Assembly: GCA_024811115.1 (NCBI GenBank)
Contig: JAKOGH010000316.1
Coordinates: 1-26,447 of the forward strand
Source of the DNA: Terana coerulea
Lineage: Eukaryota > Basidiomycota > Agaricomycetes > Polyporales > Phanerochaetaceae
Length of the DNA stretch: 26,447 bases
Reading direction: 5' to 3'
Part shown: positions 1 through 10,106 of the stretch, piece by piece
How the letters are laid out: the number at the start of each line of letters is the position of its first letter
Numbering within the stretch: position 1 is the first letter of the stretch
Notes under the pieces: generated by a model
Told to the model about the DNA's origin: nothing
Seen by the model: only the letters and a program-made list of their open reading frames with translations
Database searches by the model: none
Made by a program: the position numbers and the translations under genes

Positions 1-2250
1 CATATGTACCGCCGATCTCCATGTACATGTGTAAACTAGTGGCGGTGAACGAGTCATGATCCGTGTGGCTTGCGAAGAGCGCCAACTAAGTTCAAGGGAC
101 CTTGCGGTGGTGATTTGGGAGAAGCTATACACAAATACGTGGAGGTGCCCGCCACACTGACATGACGCGGAAGGCCGAGGGTTTCGCCCGTTTTTATGCC
201 GTGGAATCGAGCGGCACCCACGCTGACTGGGGAAAGCCCAGACAAGGGTAACTTCACGGCAGATGCACTGTTGCAGACGTCGTGCGCCGCTCCAGGCCGT
301 AATGACAGGGCTACCTCAAGATGGCTGCTCAGATAGCTTCCTTGCTTCACGACGAGGTTTGCTCACCGTTAGAACAAGCGATACACCGAGCTGAACCGCC
401 CGGAAATTACGCGCCCTACGAAGGATAATAGCAGGTCGGTTTAGGCTGTCTCACGTTGCCGTCACGACAAATCAGCGCTGCGGTCGGCAAGCAACAAGTA
501 CGCATGCTCCGAATGCTTGCGACATGTACCAATGCCGGCTGCCTCAGGGGGCTGAGGCAGGGTCGCCGCTCCTTGACATCCTAGGGTTCGAGGGCCCACG
601 CCGCCGCTGCATTTTACGGGATTCCATGCCATCCGAATGAGAGAAGTACCCTCGAATAGCTGTTCAGCCAGTACAGCGGATGCTGGTATAGCATGTATGA
701 CTGATCCGTCGTCCTTGCATTGCTATTTCGGTGGTGATGACTCCAGACCGCAGGAACGCAGCGCACCGCATGTCGCCGTAGCATCTCGGCATTCGCATCT
801 GGTGACTTCTGGTGCTGTAGCCAAGGTGCCTGGATCCATAGACTTCGCCTTATCCGACGAAACATACACACCGGCATGTTCCTCGAGCAGATAAGACCGA
901 TCATTTTGTGGTGGCGAGCGCCGGTCTTCTGAAATTCCTACACAATTTGGACAGTCAGCTCCCTGGCATGCCGGATGGCAAGAGAGATGATCAGCACTAG
1001 GACTTGTTAGGAAGGAAAGAACAACCACCTTCGGCCGACTCTGTTGCTCCACCGTTAGGCAGTGTAAACAACCGCATACAACGGAACTGTATAAAATGTC
1101 TCAGTACTTCCCTCAGAGACAGCAAGCCTGAACCACATACCAAGCTCTCTTACCACTCAACCGCACTAAGCCAAGATGTTCACCGTTAGTCATTGCCGTC
1201 TCGACAGCGCCCTCATCTGTACTCACCTAGACTTTGCGTGGGCAGACCTTCGAGATCCCCACCGACGCCCACTGCGGCGAGGCGTCCTGCAACTGCAACC
1301 AGAGGTGAGCACGCCGTAGCGTACTGCCAGTAGACCGGCGCAACTGACGACGGCGCAGCTGCCAGTGCAAGCCCAACGAGTGCAAGTGTTGAACCGCTCG
1401 TTCGCTCAAGGCCGCTTGTGGGAAGCGTCGGTGTCGTTGGCCCGCTCCGTTGTAAATGTGTTTGATACGAGACCGTATATTTGGAATAACTACATGCATT
1501 GTTTGAGCACCTGAAACCGCGCGACTGAGATTGGCCGCTTAACGGGTGACCGAAACCGAATACGTACCTGTATGGGAGAAGCGGGAAGATCGCTGCCACC
1601 ATATATCACTATCAGAAGCCGCGTTGTCTAGAGCCACTGCCTCATTGACACTAGTCACAGCGACGTCAACTACCAGCCGCCATTGATGGAATTACCCCGG
1701 CGGATTCATCTTTGCTCAACCGGTGACCCGTGGGCCTGTTTCTCACAGTCAATGAACCTCTGCTGCACAAACCTCGGGCTGATAGATGTGCTCACCAAGA
1801 CAGAACAAATAACATCAAACAACCATCCCTTCTGCTCGGTTTCGTCCGCAATTCTGGTCTTCACAACGGGATCATCAAAGCAGGCCACCAGCTCAGCGAG
1901 TACTCACCGGGGCCGTGAACGCGTTCTGGTTCAGAGGTCAACTGGTGTGGCAGACTGTGACAGAGTTGAAAGAGACTTACTATGTTGCTCAGCGAACCAC
2001 CACGACATACCCACCTTCAGACCCAGCCCGCATCGCCAAGAAATGTACTCACCCAAGCCAAGAGCGGCAGGCCCGACGCATGCACACTGCGGTCGCCCGG
2101 TGCGCAGTTGCGACATCCTGTTGCCGTTGGTCTCGCAATTGCACTCGGCGGTAAACTGACGAGTTACAGCCACCACTTGTGCAGAACTGAGCTTTCTCTC
2201 CGAGCATAGCTACCCGCAGTAGGTGAGCGGCGCAGGAAAGGGAATTAAGG
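1..2250. other. No gene supported; intergenic or decayed DNA
   Basis: Open frames here are short, overlap on both strands and show no family I recognise. On the minus strand there are several good-looking donor sites of the form GTGAGTAC (near 1225, 1905 and 2055) and GTGAGCAC (near 1795), as an old multi-exon gene might leave behind, but I could not join them into a convincing protein. No tandem repeat or terminal inverted repeat was seen. A small or badly decayed gene cannot be excluded. Confidence 0.5.
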
Positions 2251-2299
2251 GATGCTATTGGTAACATTTTGGACATTGATTCCTACATAAATCCCTTTC

Positions 2300-3100
2300 A
2301 GGATGCTGATGTAGCGTAAGTCGAGTCATACGCCCATGCCTGATAATGAAGCACTCACCTCCCAATAGAATAGACGCAGCATACATCACTGTAGTGATTA
2401 TCTTCAACCCCTGCCTCTGCAACGCTCCGCTCGCCTTCGTGCTAGCGGCCGGAGGACGACCATCAACACCAGCTTTCTCCCATTGTGACAAAATCTCCGC
2501 AGCCAACGCGCAGAGCTCTTGGTTGTTCGTGTTGTCGAAGGATAGAGCATACTTGATAATTAGGCAGGTGGCGAACTCTCTGAAGGCTAGGTCGTTCTTC
2601 CGGGGATCTTCAAGGTCTCGATCAGCAAATGTGAACGAACCTGCCAGCGGAGGGATGCCCGAATGTTACAAGGGCAAGCGGCGAAGAGCAGTGAGAACGT
2701 ACGCAGATCCCGGCGGCTCACTTCACAGCCGCATTCGCCCACTCTTCTTCCACAGCAAGCCAATTTACCATCCAAGAGACATACCGAGGCCGAGGGAGCG
2801 AACATTTGGAGCGGTAGGTAGTGGTGATACTGCCCGTCTCTGTCAGGGCCTATTTCGTCCTTCGTCCCTATGCGCAAATCGCCACAAAGAGGATGTTCCG
2901 AAGATGACCTGGAAGAGTTGCGTCATGGGGGCGCGTACTACCAAGGACCAGATGTGCAGTGACGACAAGACTCTAGGTGTAGTTCAGATACTTCGGCTCG
3001 GAGGTGATGCGATACAGAGTGACGATTGAAATACTGAACGCATCAGTCCAGAGGTAGCGACCCAGGTGTCCTTAGGTCACTGGAGGGAGAGTCCAGCCTT
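2300..3100 (-). pseudogene. Decayed six-hairpin-glycosidase-like gene
   Basis: Reading the minus strand from about 3065, one frame gives GRYLWTDAF, then an LYRITSEPKYLNY stretch, then a TAG stop at 2973-2975. After it the frame continues through SLVVTAHLVLGSTR and ATLPG, then must shift once to reach EHPLCGDLRIG and GPDRDGQYHHYLPL (about 2820-2900). A later piece on the same strand (about 2370-2600) reads LAFREFATCLIIKYAL and ITTVMYAASILLGG. From memory, these blocks match in order a conserved fungal protein family of (alpha/alpha)6 six-hairpin glycosidase type, with RYLWTDAFG, DGQYHHYLTLWMFALNR and a C-terminal LAFREFGT..VMYAA region. The expected catalytic-barrel middle between 2600 and 2800 is missing, and one in-frame stop and at least one frameshift are visible, so this is a relic. 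The pseudogene call is firmer than the family name. Confidence 0.55.
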
Positions 3101-3652
3101 CGGCGCCGTTGGAGAGTGGTGGCGTATGAAGAGGGCCGTATACGTCTTCTATAGCTGCCAAGACTCGGACTTTGTTGATAACGGGGACGTCTTGTGCGAC
3201 TGTAGCAGGGAACATAGCGGTCAGAATGAGCCATGAGGAGGGGGAAATCGTCTGTGAGAAGTGTCTGAGGCGGTATATATGCACTGGTGTAAAACAAGCC
3301 GTAAATGCAGTTATGACTGCTCCGTGACTGCGAGGTCCTCACGGCGTCTCCAGTGACCCCAACAGACGCCGTACCTCAACAGTCATGAGCAGCATTTGGA
3401 TATGACTTTCCTCGCCGCAAGCAACCTGAGCGGTCATGCTCACATACGCTGCTAGTTGAACGAGGTCGCTGCTGGTCGCCGGATAGGACGAGATGATGTC
3501 AATCCGCAAATGGTAATGGTCCGCTTTGTGGCGGCGGCAACATTCCCACGCATGCTGATTACCTCAGCAGCTCTGACAGCAAGTGAGTAGTATGAAAGCT
3601 GGTGGCGTGAAAATAAGTGATACAGGTATAAATCGCGAGCACCTTCTCCTAA
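3101..3652. other. Intergenic, no gene
   Basis: This is the 5' side of the pseudogene and the 3' flank of BET4. A minus-strand open frame of 70 codons (3072-3284) has a hydrophobic start and could be the eroded N-terminus of the pseudogene, with a secretion-like segment, but it has no recognisable motif. Nothing else was seen. Confidence 0.5.
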
Positions 3653-4980
3653 TTAGTTGTTCGTTCCACGGATACTTTGCGCTGTTGAGAGCATGATATC
3701 AGGCAAACCGATAACGAGGAGACCAATGCATGATACCGACCCAGTTCAACGTATCGCTGTTTGCGCTCCGGGTCAATGGTTTGAAGTTCTTTCAAGAGAC
3801 GTTCGCAACCGGCGAGTAGCTTGCTGCGAGCATCTTCCTGCAAGCCTGCTGAGTGTTTCTGTAGCAGCAGACGCTTGTAGTGTACGAGTGACTCCATACA
3901 CCCTGTGATACAAACCTTAAGCTCTTGCTTCACTGTTCAACGCACCGTGCCACCTACATTTGCTGTCAGGCTGTTCATCTAAAAGTTCTTGTATGGAGTC
4001 GATTTCCCTTTGCAACAACATGGGGTCGTCGCCGTTTCCGATTAACCAACGATGGTAAATCCACACGCTTTGATCACCAGGATCCGTGTACATTGCGTTC
4101 TTGACCAAATTGAATTCTGCCGTTTGTTAGCAAGGCAGAATCAAGTGGAAGTATTCCATACCTTCTTCCTTCGACTTGAGGGGATCGAGCTTGCCGCTTT
4201 CCCATAGCTGACTTAGTACCTTGGATCGTTGATGCCACGCGCTGAAGTTGGAAAAGTTGGCTTCGATCTTCCGCTTCGTATATGCCAGCTCCGAGGCTTC
4301 AGAACGCCGAATGGGCATACTATCCAAGACGTAGCGGCGATAGTTCCACGCATGGACTGCAGTAAATCATCAGTCAGAGGATTTTGAAGAGGCAGTCGAT
4401 AACTTGGAACATACAATTGCGAGCGTCTGCTTCTAGCATCTTCTCCACGACGAAGAGCTCCTTATTCCAGTTGCTCATTCTCCAGCCGTCAGGATCTTCA
4501 TCATTTGGACCGTCCGGGACGCATGTCAAGCACCACCTTCTGTGATTCCATATAGAGTAAATCTTGGGATGCTGCTTCAACAGCAGGGTGGTCAGATTCA
4601 GGTCTTCGGCAAGTAGGTCATTGACTTCAGTCGCTGTTCTGAAGATATTTATTAGCAAGACAAGGGATCTCACTCTGAGACTCACCTTTGTGGAAATATT
4701 GCTGCCGTAAATATCTGCCTTCGGAAGTTCCAGACGGTGTAAAACTCGGGGTTTATCCGCAGCATGCGGGTGGTCAAGTCGAATGCCTCGGGACTGAAGT
4801 CCTTATCCTTCTTCTACTTGACGATGCTATGTATCAAGCTTGCACGCAAGCTCGATATACACTCACCCGCGCTAAGACAGCATCTGTTAATGCCAGATAT
4901 TCTTTGAGCTTTGCTTGCTCGCGTTGTCTCTTGCTTTCGAGGGCTTCCTTGCTGTAGCGTACCCGTTTGACATTGTGCTT
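3653..4980 (-). CDS. BET4: Rab geranylgeranyltransferase alpha subunit (RabGGTase-II alpha)
   Basis: Alpha subunit of the cytosolic enzyme that attaches geranylgeranyl groups to the C-terminal cysteines of Rab GTPases, working with BET2 and the escort protein REP. Seven exons: 4867-4980, 4686-4813, 4415-4638, 4162-4356, 3958-4116, 3741-3902 and 3653-3681. They splice to about 336 codons, close to the family length. The protein shows the prenyltransferase-alpha (PPTA) repeats in series: PEFYTVWNFRRQI, PKIYSIWNHRRWCL, ARNFHAWNYRRYVL, NFSAWHQRSKVL and DQSVWIYHRWLI. The last intron is inferred; splicing gives the ending RYVELAQSIRGTNN, while retention gives a longer tail ending at 3649. Oddity: fungal relatives begin MHxVKR, but here the codon at 4978-4980 is AAG (KHNVKRV) and no in-frame ATG precedes it before a TGA, so the start is unresolved. 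It is divergent from SYF1. Confidence 0.9.
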
Positions 4981-5250
4981 CGTAGTGGAGAGGTCAAAGG
5001 AATTTCCTGAGACAGTATGCTGCGCATGTCACACACCATGGTTCAGCTTCGTTTGCTAGACTTGGGTGCGGTACGTGAGGATTGCGAGTGGATGATGATG
5101 ATGATGACCAGAAACAGGATCAATTGCCGCCGGCTTGAACGCGTGCTAGGCGCGGTGACGCTCCTTCAACAAGACCTCCAGGACCGTTAGTCTCCGTTGC
5201 CGACAATATACGAGCAAAGGTTGGATGACAGTCGATCCGAACCTTGTATA

Positions 5251-5340
5251 TAGTCTGCATCAAGTCGCGGGCGCCCTCGCAGGTGAGGGGCATTTCGCCC
5301 AATTTGGCAATCTAGCGCCCGCCTGAAGCCTTCGCTTGAG
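5251..5340 (-). repeat. Inverted repeat, arm A (promoter region)
   Basis: Read on the minus strand, this segment matches 5635-5727 read on the plus strand. Shared blocks in order are GGGCGCT, then CCAAATTGGG, then GAA or GAATG, then CCC.CACC.GC.AGGG, then CCGCGACTTGAT and AGACTA. Identity by eye is roughly 70-75% over about 90 bp with a few one-base gaps. Confidence 0.75.
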
Positions 5341-5634
5341 ACCGTTTGTCCTCTTGTACGGAGACCACCGGCTACTATGAGGACCAAAAATTGAGCTGTA
5401 TAAAGCTCGTAGGTCCTTGAATCTTGCCGTGATTTTTAAATAATTTGTTTTGCTTCGGATTAGGACTGTGTTCAGCCTTACACCGTCTCAGCCTCAGCGA
5501 GCCGAGGCTTCCTTGGTCCCTTCCCAAGAAAACATTGTCAAAATATTCGTGCAAGTACAAGATATATATTGGAGACCTCTGACGTTGAAATTTCCGTGGG
5601 ACTTAGCGTTTGAGGGCAGCAATACACGCGTTCC

Positions 5635-5727
5635 ATCTCACAAGACGCGTCCTAGTGCGGGCGCTTACTTCCAAATTGGGAAGAATGGCCCACACCCGCC
5701 AAGGGCCCCGCGACTTGATCAAGACTA
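5635..5727 (+). repeat. Inverted repeat, arm B (5' UTR of SYF1)
   Basis: Partner of 5251-5340 in the opposite orientation. It ends 28 bp before the SYF1 start codon, so it probably lies in the 5' leader. The space between the arms is about 295 bp, so the pair could form a large cruciform or, if transcribed through, a long RNA hairpin. Origin unknown: an old small foldback insertion or a duplicated promoter element. Confidence 0.75.
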
Positions 5728-5755
5728 CAGGACCGTTCACTCGACCACTCCCAAA

Positions 5756-8700
5756 ATGCCGACAGCAACGTCCTCAACACCGACTCTGGACTCGCTACAG
5801 GACACATTTCCCCTAACTTTTCCCATACCCACTCCGAAGAGTGTTCCAGACCTCATCTCAACCAAAGACCTCTACAGAGAGGAAGACTTACAACGGAATC
5901 CTCTCTCATACAGGACATGGTGGACGGCTATACAGAACACCAAAGAAGCTGCCACTTCTCTGCAGAAGACTGAGGGTCCCCTTGACTTGTCTGCCGACGT
6001 TGCTGCGCTCCTAGGTCCTCTAGCGTCCCCCAATGCACGGAAGTCACTGCAACGCCTGACCTACTTATACGAGGCTGCGCTCGTGAACTTCCCGGGATCT
6101 TTCAAGTTATGGAAGTCCTATCTTCACACTCGCATGACGTACGTTCTGGGTCGTCTGGTCACGAAGAAGCGAGCTGGAGGCAAGAAGAAGTTCCCTGAGA
6201 TGAGAGATGCTCTTGAGGATGAGAAGGAGGACATGGAGCAATGGGAAGGAGGATTGGACGGGGTTGTTGGCTGGGAAGAATGGAAGTCGCTTATTGCTAC
6301 ATTTGAACGGGCATTAATGTGGCTACCAAGGGTACGTCTTGTTTATTGGCTCATCCATGCGCTGCTAACTAGTCACATACAGATGCCGAGGTTATGGCTG
6401 CTCTACCTCTCGATCTTCAACCACCCGTTCTGCCCACCTCAAATTTCCCATACGCATGCGCGACGCACATATGACCGCGCTTTCCGGACATTACCACCAT
6501 CCCTTCACTCTCGTATTTGGGTCCGGTACCTGCTTTGGGCGGAGAGCAAGGGTGGCTCTACCACAGTCGCTGTCTACCGGCGTTATCTCCAAGTTGATCC
6601 CAGTGTCACCGAACGCTACACCTCCCTTCTCCTTTCGCCCGAGAACCCTGGGCCTCGAGCCCTTGAGGCCGCGAAGCTCCTTCTCTCCTTGGCGAGGAAA
6701 GCCGCGAAAGGGGAGTATGTTAGCCCTGAAGCCAAAAGCCCGTATCAACTTCTCTGCGAATGGTTGGAGGTGGTCGAGCAATACGCGGAGGAGGTCGGGT
6801 TGGACGTAGACGAGACAGAAGTCTCGAACGCAGCAATTGCTCAAGAGCAAGGCGACGAAGAGTCTGCTGCTCAGCCTCCTCCTGAACCCGCGAAGGTTGA
6901 CGGCCATCTTATTCGCTTTGCTGGGCCTGCAGTTTCAGTGAACGGAGATGGCAAGCCACTACCCGCATATGACGAAGACGTGGACCCGACAAGCCTGCGT
7001 AAGCTCAACATCGAACATATTATCAAGCATGACGGCTTGGAGGTCTACAAAGACCAAGCTGGCCGTCTCTGGACTGGGCTCGCAACATATTGGATCAAGC
7101 GCGGTGAGTTCGACCGCGCGAAGAAGACTTTCGAGGACGGTCTAGCATCCGTTCTCACAATCAGGGACTTCACGCAGATCTTCGACGCGTATGCCGAGTT
7201 CTCAGAGAGCCTTATCAGTGCTATGATGGAGAGCATAGCGAACCCAGATGAAGACGAGGACGAGGAAGATGTAGCGGCGACTGAGGCCGAGCTTGACGGG
7301 AAGATGAAGGAGTTCGAGGACTTGATGGACCGGAGACCATTCCTTGTCAACGACGTGCTGCTAAGGAGAAATCCTAACGATGTACAAGAATGGGAGAAGA
7401 GGGTTGCGCTCTGGGGCGAGAACGATGAGAAGGTGACTATTTCTGAATATATTCGCATTCTATGCTCTGACTGACCTTATTTTAGGTGGCAGAGACCTAT
7501 ACGCAGGCACTGTCAACTATAAGTCCTCGCCGGGCAACCGCCAACTTCCACCGGCTGTATGTCAACTTCGCAAAATTCTACGAGGAGGGAGGAACCACCG
7601 GTGAGGCAGAGAAAGATCTCGACAGCGCACGGAAGATACTGGAGAAGGCCACGAAGGTCCCCTTCAAGAATGTCGATGATCTTGCTGAAGTATGGTGTGA
7701 GTGGGCCGAGCTTGAGATTCGCCACGAGTAAGTCGAAAACATCTGTGTCTTGGTGATATTCCGTTCTCAGCGCAATGCAGAAACTACGATGAGGCTATTC
7801 GGGTTATGCAACGAGCGTCTGCCGTTCCAAAGAACACGAAGATCAACTATCATGATCAGGTACGTGCTCCATTCTGCCGATTACATGCGTCTTCTTACAT
7901 ATAAGCAGAGTTTACCGGTACAAGCACGTCTCTTCAAATCGCTCAAGCTCTGGTCGTTTTATGTCGATCTTGAAGAATCCCTGGGAACAGTGCAATCTGC
8001 GAAGGCTGTCTATGATAAGATTCTCGAACTTCGGATAGCAAACGCTCAAGTCATTGTGAACTATGCCGCATTCTTGGAGGAGAACAAGTACTTCGAAGAA
8101 AGCTTCAAGGTATGATCTCAATCGTAGTGCAGGAGTTACCGTTAATCGCGCCCCACAGGTCTACGAGCGTGGCACAGAGCTTTTCACATACCCCGTGTCG
8201 TTCGAGATTTGGAACATCTACCTTGCCAAGTTCACCAAGCGGTATGGTGGGGAGAAGGTCGAACGTGCCCGAGATCTCTTCGAGCAAGCACTGGAGAAGT
8301 GCCCGCCAAAGTCATGCAAGCCGATATTTCTCATGTTCGCGGCATACGAGGAAGAACACGGTCTTGCCAAGCGCGCAATGTCTGTCTACGACCGGGCCAC
8401 TCAGGTTGTCAATGATGAGGACAAGTTCGAGGTATGTTCACACAACTTCGCGTGAATTGCCTGTTTTATTGATGCTTTTTTTTTGCAGCTGTTCACTATC
8501 TACATCGCGAAAGCTGCCGCTAACTACGGTCTCACTGCAACACGACCCATCTACGAACGTGCCCTCGAGGTTCTCCCAGATAAGCAAACTGCCGAGATGT
8601 GCCTCCGCTTCGCCTCCATGGAGCGCAAGCTCGGCGAGATCGACCGCGCGCGGGCCATCTACGCGCACGCGTCGCAGTTCTGCGACCCGCGGATTCACCA

Positions 8701-9049
8701 GAACTTCTGGGCGGAGTGGAACAGCTTCGAGATCGAGACGGGCTCGGAGGACACGTTCCGCGAGATGCTGCGCATCAAGCGCAGTGTCCAGGCGCAGTTC
8801 AACACGGAGGTGTCGTACATCGCGGCGCAAATGGCCGTGAAGAAGGCGGATGGGGAGGACGACGACGACGAGGCGCCGCCCGCAGACGCGATGGCCGCCG
8901 CAGAGCGACAAGCTGGGGGCGGAGCCAAAGGACCCGCGTTCGTCGCCTCAACACAGAACCCCAATATAAGACCGCAGGAGGCCGCTGAGCCCGCAGCGAA
9001 GCAGAAGAATGAGGATGAGATCCAGATCTCGGATGATGAAGACGTGTAG
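5756..9049 (+). CDS. SYF1: Pre-mRNA-splicing factor SYF1 (XAB2 family)
   Basis: Scaffold protein of the NineTeen/Prp19-associated complex in the spliceosome (human XAB2), built of HAT/TPR-like helical repeats; nuclear. Seven exons: 5756-6331, 6383-7432, 7486-7727, 7781-7859, 7909-8109, 8159-8431 and 8489-9049, joined by introns of 49-57 nt. They give 993 codons with consistent phase and no frame break. The start MPTATSSTP was chosen because it precedes the family N-terminus (EEDLQRNPLSYRTWWTAI). Typical HAT signatures include MPRLWLLYLSIF, SLKLWSFYVDLEESLG and PVSFEIWNIYLAKF. An acidic insert lies near 7245-7275. The C-terminus has FVASTQNPN and ends in acidic EIQISDDEDV, as in fungal SYF1. 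The first intron (51 nt) has no stop and can be read through in frame. Confidence 0.95.
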
Positions 9050-9095
9050 TCTACTCACTTTGTGTCTTTTGCATTTGGCCTGTTTGTTGCTTGCG

Positions 9096-9942
9096 CTATT
9101 TTGTACTATTCCATCGCTCTATCTCGACGTCGCAGAGGTCTTCCCACTGCGCGTCCCAACCCCCATCTTCGAGGAATGGTTGTGCAAGCCATTTTCCAAT
9201 GGCATTGCGAGACTCTTCGAACGAGACTGTGTGGCTCCTAAGCGTGTTCACAACCTCCATGTGCATTTGCAGGCTACGGTGGTATGGTACGAGAATCTGA
9301 GGAAGGCATGTAGCTGAGGAAGTGAGACAGGATTCCAGAATTGGGGAAGGCAGCGGCGTACCAAACTTTTCCAAGGACCACGTCACCCACAAGGGTTCTT
9401 GCACAAACTGCCAGCCTTTCGTTTTGTGAGCGTCGGCAACTACGGCGTCCAGGGAGTCGACTAGCATGTTCATCTTTTGGAATTGTTTCCTCTGTAAATC
9501 ACCCAGTGTCATCGAAACCTTTTGCCCATGTTAAATAAAACCAAGCATACCAGTTTTGCAACGACTGTGTCAAGTTGTGCGATGCGGTTCTCCATAATTG
9601 AGAGCTTAGGCTCCACTATTCGGTGCTTGGGCTGGGTACCCGCGGGTACCAATTCCAATTCATTACTACAGTGCTATCAGTAAAGGCTACAAGAGAAATT
9701 GATGGTACGCACTCAAGTTCCGTTCTCGCGTCTATGAGGCCCTGTGCCGCCTTTACGCCATCGACCAGGACGATGTCATCCCAGTTCTCGCACACCGTCC
9801 GGAGTTCTTGCAACACGCTTCTGATTTTGCGGTGGTACGTAGACTCATTGGAGCGCAAGGGGGACTGAGGTTGCTGCGGCGCTTTCGCCGGAGAGGACGT
9901 GGGGGTCGAGGGGCCTCGGAACGACGCAAGCCTCCCGCTCAT
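9096..9942 (-). CDS. Conserved-looking hypothetical protein, 230 aa
   Basis: I do not recognise this protein. Four exons (9713-9942, 9551-9665, 9362-9491, 9096-9313) join with correct phase through introns of 47, 59 and 48 nt to 230 codons. The N-terminus is rich in Ser and Pro (about residues 1-35), followed by predicted helical, Leu/Glu-rich segments: KIRSVLQELRTVCENWDDI, KLSIMENRIAQLDTVVAKL and VDSLDAVVADAHKTKGW, the middle one coiled-coil-like with heptad spacing. A Trp-rich block (WQFVQEPLWVTWSLEKF) and an acidic C-terminus with three Trp follow. No signal peptide or membrane span is seen. The size and coiled-coil layout would fit a small structural subunit such as a kinetochore or spindle protein, but that is a guess. 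It ends 46 bp from the SYF1 stop (convergent) and shares a 164-bp promoter with the WD40 gene. Confidence 0.8.
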
Positions 9943-10106
9943 GTGGAATGGCGGAGAGCAGGTAAGGACTGGGTAAGGGCGCTAGCTAAGGTCGAAATTG
10001 CCTGTGGGCGCTTTTGTCGCGTGAAGCGGACGCGTCTGACGGCAGTGATTTGTGTTTGATCGCGGTCTATCCGCCACACCTCCACCGTGACCTCCACGTC
10101 CCAGCC
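9943..10106. promoter_or_regulatory. Compact divergent promoter with an ACGCGT box
   Basis: Only 164 bp separate the start codons of the 230-aa gene and the WD40 gene. ACGCGT at 10030-10035 matches the core of the MluI cell-cycle box bound by MBF/DSC1 in other fungi. One copy alone is weak evidence for cell-cycle control. Confidence 0.4.

Larger units (their letters stand above)
4981..5755. promoter_or_regulatory. Divergent BET4/SYF1 intergenic region
   Basis: A 775-bp region between two genes read in opposite directions. It must hold the 5' UTRs and core promoters of both. It contains a short ATG repeat near 5093-5106 and the two arms of a degenerate inverted repeat listed separately. No TATA box stands out. 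The SYF1 frame is open upstream to 5450, but the extra codons do not look like protein, so the region is treated as non-coding. Confidence 0.6.

Noticed and set aside
1213..1602. Possible hydrophobin-like segment (TACSPL followed by VGVGG) on the minus strand
   Set aside because: The eight-cysteine pattern is absent and no exon structure gives it.
5450..5755. N-terminal extension of SYF1 by 102 codons
   Set aside because: The frame is open, but the extension lacks SYF1 similarity and runs through one arm of the inverted repeat; the ATG at 5756 directly precedes the family N-terminus.
8438..8911. Long Arg/Leu-rich minus-strand open frame
   Set aside because: Antisense shadow of a GC-rich SYF1 exon with biased third positions; no independent support.
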